A stretch of 64,000 bases of DNA from Apibacter mensalis. GTDB lineage: Bacteria; Bacteroidota; Bacteroidia; Flavobacteriales; Weeksellaceae. Each line of letters starts with the position of its first letter. The stretch's first letter is position 1. Shown here in pieces: positions 37,837 to 45,726 of the stretch. The translations under genes were made by a program, and so were the position numbers. The DNA lies in the NCBI RefSeq assembly GCF_001418685.1, contig NZ_LIVM01000001.1:124001-188000 (forward strand), given 5' to 3'. Below the pieces are notes generated by a model. It did no database searches. It saw only the letters and a program-made list of their open reading frames with translations, and was not told where the DNA came from.

Positions 37837-38151
37837 ACTTCTGTTATCTAATTAAGGATTCAAAATTTTTCAATTTGTTTGCAGCATACGCGATTTATAA
37901 GGATACCTTAGAAAGAAGATAGATGTGGCAAGGAATGAGCCTGTCGAAAAATTAAAATGAGTGACTCAGTTGACAACTCATTCATTTTATCGTAACTTTG
38001 TAAGTATAAAATAGTTTCAGCTATTAAATATCAAGAGCATCTTATTTTGGCAAGACCTTATCTTGTTTTATAGTATAAGAATAATTTTAATTTTCTTTTT
38101 ATCGCTGATAGGGTTTATAAATATTTTTCAACCGCATAAATAGATTAGAAC

Positions 38152-38712
38152 ATGAGTAAAACAGATATTTTTGAACGTTTAAGAAATGGAGAAACCGTTC
38201 ATCCTGATGACCCACAAGCTTATAAAATGCGCGAAGCATCTTATGAAACAAAAAAGCTTTTGATTCAGATGAACAATTCTTCAGATCCTAACCAAATCCG
38301 AGAACTATTAAGTAGGATAACAAATAGCATAATTGATAAAAGCGTGACTGTGTTTACTCCTTTGTACATCAATTATGGAAAACATATTAAAATAGGCAAG
38401 AATGTATTTATCAACTTCAACTGTTGCATTTTGGACTTAGGTGGCATTACGATTGACGATGATGTATTCATTGCTCCTAATGTAAACCTATTATCTGAAG
38501 GACATCCGGTTTCTCCTAAGGATAGGCATTCATTAAAAGTCGGACATATCCATTTAAAAAAGAACGCTTGGATTGGCGCCGGAGCTATTATTCTCCCGGG
38601 TATAACAATCGGTGAAAATTCTGTTGTTGCAGCAGGATCAGTCGTCTCGAAAGATGTACCTGATAATACAATTGTTGGAGGTATACCAGCAAAAATCATA
38701 AAAACAATTTGA
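38152..38712 (+). CDS. Sugar O-acetyltransferase (maltose/galactoside type)
   Basis: A 186-residue left-handed beta-helix acetyltransferase of the LbH_MAT group, moving acetyl from acetyl-CoA to a sugar. The N-terminal Mac domain region ([14 protein letters not shown]) is followed by hexapeptide repeats; the catalytic histidine is in [13 protein letters not shown]; the end [11 protein letters not shown] is characteristic. Exact acceptor unknown. It stands alone between the SMR pseudogene and the SMR gene. Confidence 0.9.
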   Translation: MSKTDIFERLRNGETVHPDDPQAYKMREASYETKKLLIQMNNSSDPNQIRELLSRITNSIIDKSVTVFTPLYINYGKHIKIGKNVFINFNCCILDLGGITIDDDVFIAPNVNLLSEGHPVSPKDRHSLKVGHIHLKKNAWIGAGAIILPGITIGENSVVAAGSVVSKDVPDNTIVGGIPAKIIKTI

Positions 38713-38994
38713 AAATAGTAAAAAGAAATTGACAGTAATTTGTTTCATGATAAGGATCTGTTAATTAAAATGAGAGACTTAACATCCAACTTTACTGCTT
38801 CAATTGACAAAATGATTATGTGAATTATATTGTTAAGAGTTTAATTGAATAATGATCGGTTAAAGAAATTATATTCTAAAGTATATAAAAACACTTTACA
38901 AATTTAAATATAAAAAATAGGCTATTATTTATTGAAAAAAATAATAGAGAAAACTTTTTATCAATAAAAAAGTATAATTATAATTCAAACATAT

Positions 38995-39324
38995 TCAGTG
39001 GTTCGAAACCATTTTGAGACCTACGATTGAGCTAACCAGCGTGATAATAAAAAATATTCTCCAAAAAGTTGCCGGTTCTTTGAATACAAATATCCCTAAC
39101 AACACCGTACCCACTGCCCCAACTCCGGTCCATACTGCATAAGCAGTACCTAAAGGAAGGGTTTGTGTGGCTTTAATCAATAGTAACATACTCAAAATCA
39201 TACAGATTAAAAAGCTGATATACCAATAATACACGGCATTTCCTTGTGAATTTTTTGCTTGTCCTAAACTAAAAGTAAATCCGACCTCAAATAAACCGCC
39301 GATAATTAAGAGTATCCAATTCAT
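38995..39324 (-). CDS. SMR-family transporter, SugE/Gdx-like
   Basis: A 109-residue four-helix transporter. LPLGTAYAVWTGVGAVGTVL with the helix-1 glutamate in GGLFEVGFTF resembles the SugE/Gdx branch, whose members export guanidinium or quaternary ammonium compounds. No guanidine riboswitch is visible upstream. Its degraded duplicate lies at 37569-37836. The 280 nt beyond its start (39325-39603) hold nothing recognisable. Confidence 0.88.
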   Translation of the reverse strand: MNWILLIIGGLFEVGFTFSLGQAKNSQGNAVYYWYISFLICMILSMLLLIKATQTLPLGTAYAVWTGVGAVGTVLLGIFVFKEPATFWRIFFIITLVSSIVGLKMVSNH

Positions 39325-39603
39325 AATTTTTTATCTATAAGCTTTTATTTTTCGTCACAAAAATAAATAAATATTTATTTTTTTATTAAGTTTTATGAGT
39401 TTCTATGTTTTATAATTTATAAATGTGTCTGAAACCACTGGACATTGTGTTCCAAAAGATGAAGTTGATTTTTAAAGATTTCAACCGGCAAAAGAATAAT
39501 ACATACCATAAAGCTTATATTCCTTTATAACTTGTACCTTTCTTACGATAAATTGAAACTCAATTTTGTAGAAAAGATTGTTTTTTTTCTTTAATTTTTA
39601 GAT

Positions 39604-39816
39604 TTATCCAAGACAATTTTCAGCCAAGGTGCTCTTTTTCCCTTTTTTTATATTCATCTCTTTTTTCTCTGAGCTGAGTAAAATACAGTCATTAACCTTA
39701 AATATTTCTTTGGTAGGTTTGCATTTGGGTGTTCCGTTTGGGTCTTTAGGGGCGGTATAGTTCTTAGAGTTCGGGGCTAATGCTGTGCCTGCTCGGTTCC
39801 CCGGTATGGTTTCCAT
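39604..39816 (-). CDS. Orphan effector-tail cassette
   Basis: A 70-residue frame starting METIPGNRA, the same nine residues that sit near residue 446 of the large effector upstream, encoded by an identical 28-bp stretch. After that the sequences differ (here ALAPNSKNYTAPKDPNG and KPTKEIFKVNDCILL). This is the pattern of a displaced C-terminal module of a polymorphic toxin. It may be expressed as a small protein or simply be a stored or broken cassette; toxic activity is unknown. Confidence 0.5.
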   Translation of the reverse strand: METIPGNRAGTALAPNSKNYTAPKDPNGTPKCKPTKEIFKVNDCILLSSEKKEMNIKKGKKSTLAENCLG

Positions 39817-39817
39817 T
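39790..39817 (-). repeat. 28-bp module-junction repeat, orphan copy
   Basis: Identical to 42423-42450. It encodes METIPGNRA on the minus strand and is a likely recombination point between effector modules. Confidence 0.8.
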
Positions 39818-39868
39818 AACTATTTTAAAGTTCCCTATTCTCTATTAATTAAGTTCTGTATAAATGTT

Positions 39869-41017
39869 TTATTTTATTTTTATCCTATCATAATATACAT
39901 ATCCTTCTTTTCCCTCTCTGGTTTTTATTAAATACCATTTATCTGATGTATTTAGAACTTCTACTTCTTCTCCGTTTTTGAGCTGTTGAACTATTTCTGA
40001 TTTTGTGCTTTTTTCTTTGCGTAAATTCGTATAGCCGTCTGGGTCTTGAATGTAATTAACAATAGAAATATCATTGTTATCTAAATTAGATTTATTATTT
40101 TCATAAACCTTTTCTGTATACTCTCTTAGCATTTTTAAATTGTAAAAACCATTATTTATAATGCTTTCTTTATAAGCAGGATAATTTTCATAAAAATAAT
40201 CAATATATCCAGTTATGCCTGATAGAGCTAATTCATTTAATAGAAAAGCTGTTGTATAATTATTATTTTTATAATCATTTGGTGTATCGGCCATTTCCTT
40301 AATAATATCAGACAGTGTATAATAGAAATCACCTTGAATTGTTTCTGAAAAAGAATTAATTATTTGATTATTATATTCAACTTTCCTGATTTTTTTAACT
40401 AGATGATTTCTTAAAGTATATAGATTATCTTTTTCTTCAAAAATTAATTCCTTTAAAGCAAATTTATTTTTAAAATCAACATTACCAAATACAAATTTTA
40501 AAATATTATCATCCTTATCAAATCCAAAAGTTTTTACCAAATCTATAATTAAATCCGGTCTTTCTTTTTTTAACCATAGTAGAGCTGTTTTGCTATCATA
40601 AAAAATAAATTGATTGTAATTGAGTAAAGTTAATCCATCTACTTCTCCTTCAAGATTATCTACATAAAGGGCGGGTAAATCTTTAATAGCTATAACGGGA
40701 GATAGGCTCTGATCTAAAACTACTGTTGTATCTTTATACTTATTAATATCAAAACTGTAGTAGTATTTTATTTTTTCAATAAATAAACTTATAGAGGGAT
40801 ATTGGTAATTGTACTTTTGAAATTCTTTTTTAATTTGATTCTTATTTTTAGTAATTACTTCATCATAATTAACTTCCAATTCTCCATCCTTATAAACATT
40901 ATAAGGAGCATTTTCTCTATTGTTTGTATTCATTGTATTTTTATTATCGATTTTATCCTTTTGCCCTTTACATGAGTAAAAAAAGAATATTGTTAGAGTT
41001 AAGAAAATATATTTCAT
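39869..41017 (-). CDS. Lipoprotein with C-terminal SH3 domain, possible immunity protein
   Basis: A 382-residue lipoprotein: lipobox FFFYSC at residues 11-16. The middle is Asn/Lys-rich and unassigned. Residues about 315-382 form a bacterial SH3 domain (GYTNLRKEKSTKSEIVQQL, GYVYYDRIKI). It starts 10 nt after the cell-wall-active effector gene, the usual place for an immunity gene, and a periplasmic anchor suits blocking a cell-wall hydrolase. The immunity role is inference from position. Confidence 0.7.
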   Translation of the reverse strand: MKYIFLTLTIFFFYSCKGQKDKIDNKNTMNTNNRENAPYNVYKDGELEVNYDEVITKNKNQIKKEFQKYNYQYPSISLFIEKIKYYYSFDINKYKDTTVVLDQSLSPVIAIKDLPALYVDNLEGEVDGLTLLNYNQFIFYDSKTALLWLKKERPDLIIDLVKTFGFDKDDNILKFVFGNVDFKNKFALKELIFEEKDNLYTLRNHLVKKIRKVEYNNQIINSFSETIQGDFYYTLSDIIKEMADTPNDYKNNNYTTAFLLNELALSGITGYIDYFYENYPAYKESIINNGFYNLKMLREYTEKVYENNKSNLDNNDISIVNYIQDPDGYTNLRKEKSTKSEIVQQLKNGEEVEVLNTSDKWYLIKTREGKEGYVYYDRIKIK

Positions 41018-41027
41018 TCTTTATAAA

Positions 41028-43784
41028 TTATAAAATTCCTGTCCATTTAATTGTACCAATTTTTGGATCTTCCCAAGTTTCTTCTTTTACAAGACGCTCT
41101 TCAATGATTATTCTTACAGGTTTATTATCTTTTAAAGGTAAATCAGTCAAAGTTTCTAAAAGCTCATTGATAATAGTAGTATCTTTCCCAGTAATTGTTG
41201 TTAGACAACCAATTGCATATTTAGGACTATATTGATGTATAGCAATCCCACCTCTAATCCCATTAATTCCATTAATTGAAGCAGATGTTCCATTACTACT
41301 AATATACATTTTGTATTTTTGTCCAGAAACACCTGGAATTAAGAAATATTCACCCGGAGGAGTTTCATTTTTAGGTCCGTATCTTTTATTTGAATGCTTC
41401 CCATATTTTTCTCCATGTGCATCTCTTGCAAGGTATGTACTATAATTAGGTTTAGGTAATTTACTATCCTTTTTTAGTTTTTTATATGATTCAAGGGAAA
41501 TATCTTTGTAAACATTTGTTTCATAAACAACCCATGATTTTTTTATTTTATTTCCAATTCCAGATATAACAACTATAGTTCCTTTACCATTATTATTACT
41601 CTTGTTTACTCCATTTAAACATTCATCTACTTTTAAAATATCAACAGCTTTTTTAAAAAATCTGATTCTTTCATTAAGTCCTTTTAAAGCTGGATTTATT
41701 TTTCTAGTAACAGATTTTACACATTCTTCTGATTTTTTTATAGCAACACTATTTATATTATTTTTACCCCAATAAGCTAATGCAGAAGTAATAGCCTCTT
41801 TAGGTTTATTGGTTAAATCCAAAGGATTTTTAACCCAATCTACATTAGCTTCATTTCCGATTTTCATATTTTTATTAAAATAATTGGATAGATCTTCATA
41901 ATTACTTTTCCATGTTATTTGCTTAAAACCTCTTCCCCTATAAGTAGTGCCATCCCCAGAACTAAAACTTCCATTTTTATTCTTATCCTTGTAGACCCAA
42001 TTAGCTATGTTAATTTGATTTGTTTTAGAAACAGCCACATATCCTTTCGAATTTTTATCCTTAATAGCTCTTCCCCACAACTTTGCCTTTTTCTTCCCTT
42101 CCTCTGTATTGAAAGCTCCAAAAGTTAATACTAGAGACTCCCAATAATAGTTAAAATTTTCTTCTGTACTATAAAATTTACTTTCTTGAGCTATCTGTGA
42201 TAAAAAATGAGCTTTTCTTATACAAGTATTAATACCTACTTTTTTTCTATATTGATTTAAATATGGAATAGCTGCCTTAATTAATGTTTCATCTTTAATT
42301 AAGCATTTGCCTTTACTGTCTACACATATATTTTTAATTTCTTCTAATGTTATATCTTTATCGCATCTTGGGCATTTACTTTCCTTTTTCTCTTCTTTTC
42401 TATCGGGTTTTCCTGTAGTTACTGCTCGGTTCCCCGGTATGGTTTCCATTTTCATGACCGTGGTATCTACTTCTATGATTCCCGTGCTTTGTATTGGGGT
42501 TTTCCCTTTTAATTTTACCCTTACAAAGATTTCATGTTTTCCATCCATAAGTTCATACCAATCTGTCCCGCCTTTTTTATACATTTCTTGAGTCAGCTGA
42601 AGAGTTACTTCTTGTTCATCTGATTGCATCTGCACAACCCCTGCGTCCAACTCTTCTCTGCTATAGGTGTCATCTTCGTAAATTGTGTATTCTACATTTT
42701 GACCTTTTAAATATTTACCTTCTATTTTCAGTTTTATATATTCTCCGTACGATACTTTTGTTTTATTTTCTGGTATGTATAAACTTACTCTTTGTATTTG
42801 TGGCTCTTCAGAAGTGGTCAGTTTTTTGTAGCTTTCTTTTAGTTTGTTCCATCCTTCTTGTATGGCTGAGGTGCCTTTGTATAAAACGGTCTCTTTTCGG
42901 AGCGTGGGTTGTGAGGGACGCGGGTTTTCTATTTCTACTCCATTTTCGAATATATATGTGGTTTCTGAATCTTCTAATTGCGCATTTACACGATATTTCT
43001 GCCTTTTCTCGCCACTCATCAATAACCTTAGGTCATCAAAATAAAATACCGTTGTTGCTGTGCCTTTCGTACATACTTTTTCTGTTTTTTGGGTTATGGG
43101 TATATATTCGGACCCTGCTGCTTTTTCTTCTTTTTTTAGTAGGGTAAATTCTATTTTCTTGCCTACACTGTTGGTTGTATTGGCTACTACATAAAGAGAC
43201 TGACCTAGTTTCAGTTTCGCATTGCGAGGCAAGGGATTGGTTTTATTGATGTCGTACAAAGATAGGCTTGTGATGGAGGGGGTTGGATTAGATACTACTT
43301 TTATGGGCAAAGCGCTGTCATTATCCAGTTCGGGGCTATATAAATAGCCAACTACTCTAATGTCTTTCCCGATGGCTTGTTCGTAAAAGGTAAATTCTCC
43401 GATCTCTTTTTGTAGTTTGAGTATATATTTGCCTTCTTTTTGGTAATAAACTGCCCATTTTACTTTTGTGGAATCTCGTTGGTTTTCAGGAGTGCCCGCA
43501 TACCATTCTGTTACCCGGTATTTTTCTTTTACTCCCGCTTGGGGCATAGTATTGCCGGTTATGGTTTTTACGCCTCTCTTTGCTTCTTTTTTTTCTTGAG
43601 GAATTCGTAGTATCTGTCCTTCTTTTAGCTTGGCTATTTCATATCTCCCATTTCCTTGGGGGATGATCTTTATTTCCGGATTTGACTGAATTATCTTATG
43701 TTCTTCTACTTTATAATGCCTCGCTATTCCCCACAGGGTTTCTCCTTGTTTTACGGTATGGTTAAGGTAAATATATTCAGGCAT
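41028..43784 (-). CDS. LysM protein with GH19-like and L,D-transpeptidase-like domains (effector candidate)
   Basis: A 918-residue modular protein. LysM domain at residues 7-58 (VKQGETLWGIARHYKV). Ig-like repeats fill about 70-440. A METIPGNRA junction lies near 446, then a CPRCDKD pair. A GH19/lysozyme-like domain spans about 480-690 (RKAHFLSQIAQES, TTYRGRGFKQITWKSNYE). The C-terminal domain has IAIHQYSPKYAIGCLTT, a His...Gly-Cys arrangement as in YkuD-like L,D-transpeptidases. No signal peptide is visible. Together with the DUF4280 gene this suggests a secretion-system effector that attacks peptidoglycan. Delivery by a type VI system is inferred. Confidence 0.8.
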   Translation of the reverse strand: MPEYIYLNHTVKQGETLWGIARHYKVEEHKIIQSNPEIKIIPQGNGRYEIAKLKEGQILRIPQEKKEAKRGVKTITGNTMPQAGVKEKYRVTEWYAGTPENQRDSTKVKWAVYYQKEGKYILKLQKEIGEFTFYEQAIGKDIRVVGYLYSPELDNDSALPIKVVSNPTPSITSLSLYDINKTNPLPRNAKLKLGQSLYVVANTTNSVGKKIEFTLLKKEEKAAGSEYIPITQKTEKVCTKGTATTVFYFDDLRLLMSGEKRQKYRVNAQLEDSETTYIFENGVEIENPRPSQPTLRKETVLYKGTSAIQEGWNKLKESYKKLTTSEEPQIQRVSLYIPENKTKVSYGEYIKLKIEGKYLKGQNVEYTIYEDDTYSREELDAGVVQMQSDEQEVTLQLTQEMYKKGGTDWYELMDGKHEIFVRVKLKGKTPIQSTGIIEVDTTVMKMETIPGNRAVTTGKPDRKEEKKESKCPRCDKDITLEEIKNICVDSKGKCLIKDETLIKAAIPYLNQYRKKVGINTCIRKAHFLSQIAQESKFYSTEENFNYYWESLVLTFGAFNTEEGKKKAKLWGRAIKDKNSKGYVAVSKTNQINIANWVYKDKNKNGSFSSGDGTTYRGRGFKQITWKSNYEDLSNYFNKNMKIGNEANVDWVKNPLDLTNKPKEAITSALAYWGKNNINSVAIKKSEECVKSVTRKINPALKGLNERIRFFKKAVDILKVDECLNGVNKSNNNGKGTIVVISGIGNKIKKSWVVYETNVYKDISLESYKKLKKDSKLPKPNYSTYLARDAHGEKYGKHSNKRYGPKNETPPGEYFLIPGVSGQKYKMYISSNGTSASINGINGIRGGIAIHQYSPKYAIGCLTTITGKDTTIINELLETLTDLPLKDNKPVRIIIEERLVKEETWEDPKIGTIKWTGIL
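42423..42450 (-). repeat. 28-bp module-junction repeat, effector copy
   Basis: Identical to 39790-39817. It marks the border between the LysM/Ig-like carrier part and the enzymatic part of the effector. Confidence 0.8.
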
Positions 43785-43879
43785 GACTTTTATATTTTTT
43801 ATTAGTTTTTAGAAATAGAAAGTAAGACCTAAGGAACTTATGCTTTACATTCTTATTTCTTATGTTGTTACTTCTTATT

Positions 43880-44347
43880 TTATTCTACCCAATCTTCTAT
43901 ATCATTAATGATTTCATTTACATCAGTTAAGGGCATCAATTGTTGCAATACCGTTTCATCAGATTTTTCAAAGTGCTGGGAATGGACATCGATAACCTGA
44001 CCATGAAAAATAATCTTGATACAGCCGCTTCCTCCTACCGGACATTCTGCTGCACTGTCTTCCAACAGAAAACAAGAATCATTTTCTACAATTTTCTGAT
44101 TGTCTTTATAATCTTTCCATGCGGTTACATTAACCATACAAGGATTCCCATTTTTCTTAGAACAGCTCCCGAAAGTGTTTTTTTAAAAGGTTTGCCCCAG
44201 TTCTTTGGTTGTAGCTGCCAGTTTATACAATCCTTCTCCGTCATTCAAATAGACAGATTTTTGGGTTTTAACTAAAAGTTTGTCGGGTGTATTTCCAAAA
44301 TTACATTGACAAATAGCTCCCTGACATACAAAATATTTTTTGCTCAT
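43880..44347 (-). pseudogene. PAAR-like DUF4280 protein interrupted by a stop codon
   Basis: ATG at 44347 opens KKYFVCQGAICQCNFGN, typical of DUF4280 PAAR-like spike proteins. After 54 codons an in-frame TAA (44185-44183) follows ...LGQTF; the same frame continues with KNTFGSCSKKNGNPC, MVNVTAWKDYKDNQ and SAAECPVGGSGCI to 43880. The cysteine pattern spans both parts, so this was one protein of about 155 residues. The change is a single base in frame, not a frameshift. An internal ATG at 44137 could make the second half alone. Such proteins cap the type VI spike and carry effectors. Confidence 0.8.
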
Positions 44348-44413
44348 AGTCTTTTATTAGGTTTCTATCTCTTTTTAGTCATTCATCTATATTTACCAAC
44401 AGGCATTTTTCTA

Positions 44414-45328
44414 TTATTCATCAAACAACCGCCCCCAAAAACCCTTTTTCTTCCTCTGGTATTTCTGCCATGCGGCTTCTTCGTCAAAATCTTTCTTTTT
44501 TTCGGGTATCGGGGTATTTTCCTTTTCTTTTTTATGGATTTTTATACATTGGATTTTTGTCCTAAGGGTATAGCCCTCTTTTTCAGTAATTACGGCTTCT
44601 ATGTTTTTTATCAGCTTGGTCTTATTATCTAAGGTATAGATATTAGCAAAAGCATCAGGATTATCTATATTTTGTACAAAAATTAAAATAGAGTTGTCTG
44701 AATCTTCTAAATTTTCAGAAGATTTAGAAACAAAGTATCCTCTTGTTTCCTCTCCTTTTAGCAAGGAGGGAAGTCTCCATATCTCTTTTTCAGGGGGATT
44801 TGTATATTTGGTATACAGGGGTATGCAGTACAAAGATAGAAACCAGTCCTTTTTCAGTTTTTCAAAAACCGATTCCGGAGATTTTAAGGCGTGATTAATA
44901 CATTCTATATAGCTATTCAACGTCTGTCCGGCATAATTTTTTTTCAGGTCTTCTTGTACCTTTTTCCATTTCTTTAAAATAGATTCATAATCAGCTAACT
45001 GAATAGCTTCTCCTTTACGATTCAGTTCTATTTGTAAGGGGGTAAAGATACTGCCTGCTAATGCAGATATTTTTTCTGATATAAGGTCAGTTTCTATCCC
45101 ATTGATAAAGGTTTTGGTCAGCTTGTGTATGCTGATTACAGCATTTCCTGAAGGAGAACGTTTTTCATATTTTACTCCGGTTGTATATTCTATTTTAGTA
45201 TTGGTATTTTCTTTTTCCATATCTATGACGACTTCATACTCATGATATAAGGAAGAAAAATCCACCTTTAATACAGGCTCTTTTGAATTTTGAGAGTAAG
45301 GGGTAAAAAACAAAGAAACACCATCCAT
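44414..45328 (-). CDS. Uncharacterised protein of the DUF4280/effector module
   Basis: A 304-residue soluble protein without signal peptide. The C-terminus is highly charged (KKKDFDEEAAWQKYQRKKKG) and ends GFWGRLFDE. I do not recognise a domain. It lies directly upstream of the DUF4280 gene, in the position often taken by adaptor or chaperone proteins that load effectors on a spike. That role is a guess from context only. Confidence 0.65.
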   Translation of the reverse strand: MDGVSLFFTPYSQNSKEPVLKVDFSSLYHEYEVVIDMEKENTNTKIEYTTGVKYEKRSPSGNAVISIHKLTKTFINGIETDLISEKISALAGSIFTPLQIELNRKGEAIQLADYESILKKWKKVQEDLKKNYAGQTLNSYIECINHALKSPESVFEKLKKDWFLSLYCIPLYTKYTNPPEKEIWRLPSLLKGEETRGYFVSKSSENLEDSDNSILIFVQNIDNPDAFANIYTLDNKTKLIKNIEAVITEKEGYTLRTKIQCIKIHKKEKENTPIPEKKKDFDEEAAWQKYQRKKKGFWGRLFDE

Positions 45329-45726
45329 TGTATTATAAAATTAAGAAATATTTATCTTTCAAATATAATTTTTTTTGCTAATTTTAAAAAATTTGAGTGT
45401 TTATTTTTTATTCATCCTCTTATTTTGAGGGTTCAAGTGTGAAAGTTGTTGTGTTATGTGAACAAATTTGTTAGTCCTAATTATACCTTAACTATAAAAA
45501 AGGCAAAATAAAATGCAGATTACACCGGAACAAAATAACCACTTGCCTACCGATCAACTCCAGATTTTTTAGCAAATTTCAATGTTTCGAATTATTAATA
45601 CCCCTTAAATGATTAGCTCATACCTTACATTACCGGTCAGATATAAATTATTTAAATGCATTTTCAAGCAATATTTTTTAATCCTATAAAAAATCACTAA
45701 AATTGTAACCAATTGATAGTAATCGT
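45329..45726. other. Divergent intergenic region before thrA
   Basis: About 400 nt between the effector module and thrA. It is AT-rich. I see no TAnnTTTG box close to thrA, no Thr/Ile-rich leader peptide and no clear attenuator hairpin, so regulation of thrA cannot be deduced. Confidence 0.4.

Noticed and set aside
39325-39420. Guanidine riboswitch ahead of the SugE-like gene
   Set aside because: No conserved ACGR-type hairpin loops or ykkC-like structure could be seen.
42683-43147. 154-residue plus-strand frame in the effector gene
   Set aside because: Leu/Phe-rich shadow of the Ig-like part on the minus strand; no start context.
43940-44275. 111-residue plus-strand frame over the DUF4280 gene
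   Set aside because: The minus strand has the DUF4280 cysteine pattern on both sides of the stop; the plus frame has no family features.
45329-45726. Thr/Ile leader peptide attenuator before thrA
   Set aside because: No short frame rich in Thr or Ile codons with a following terminator hairpin was found.
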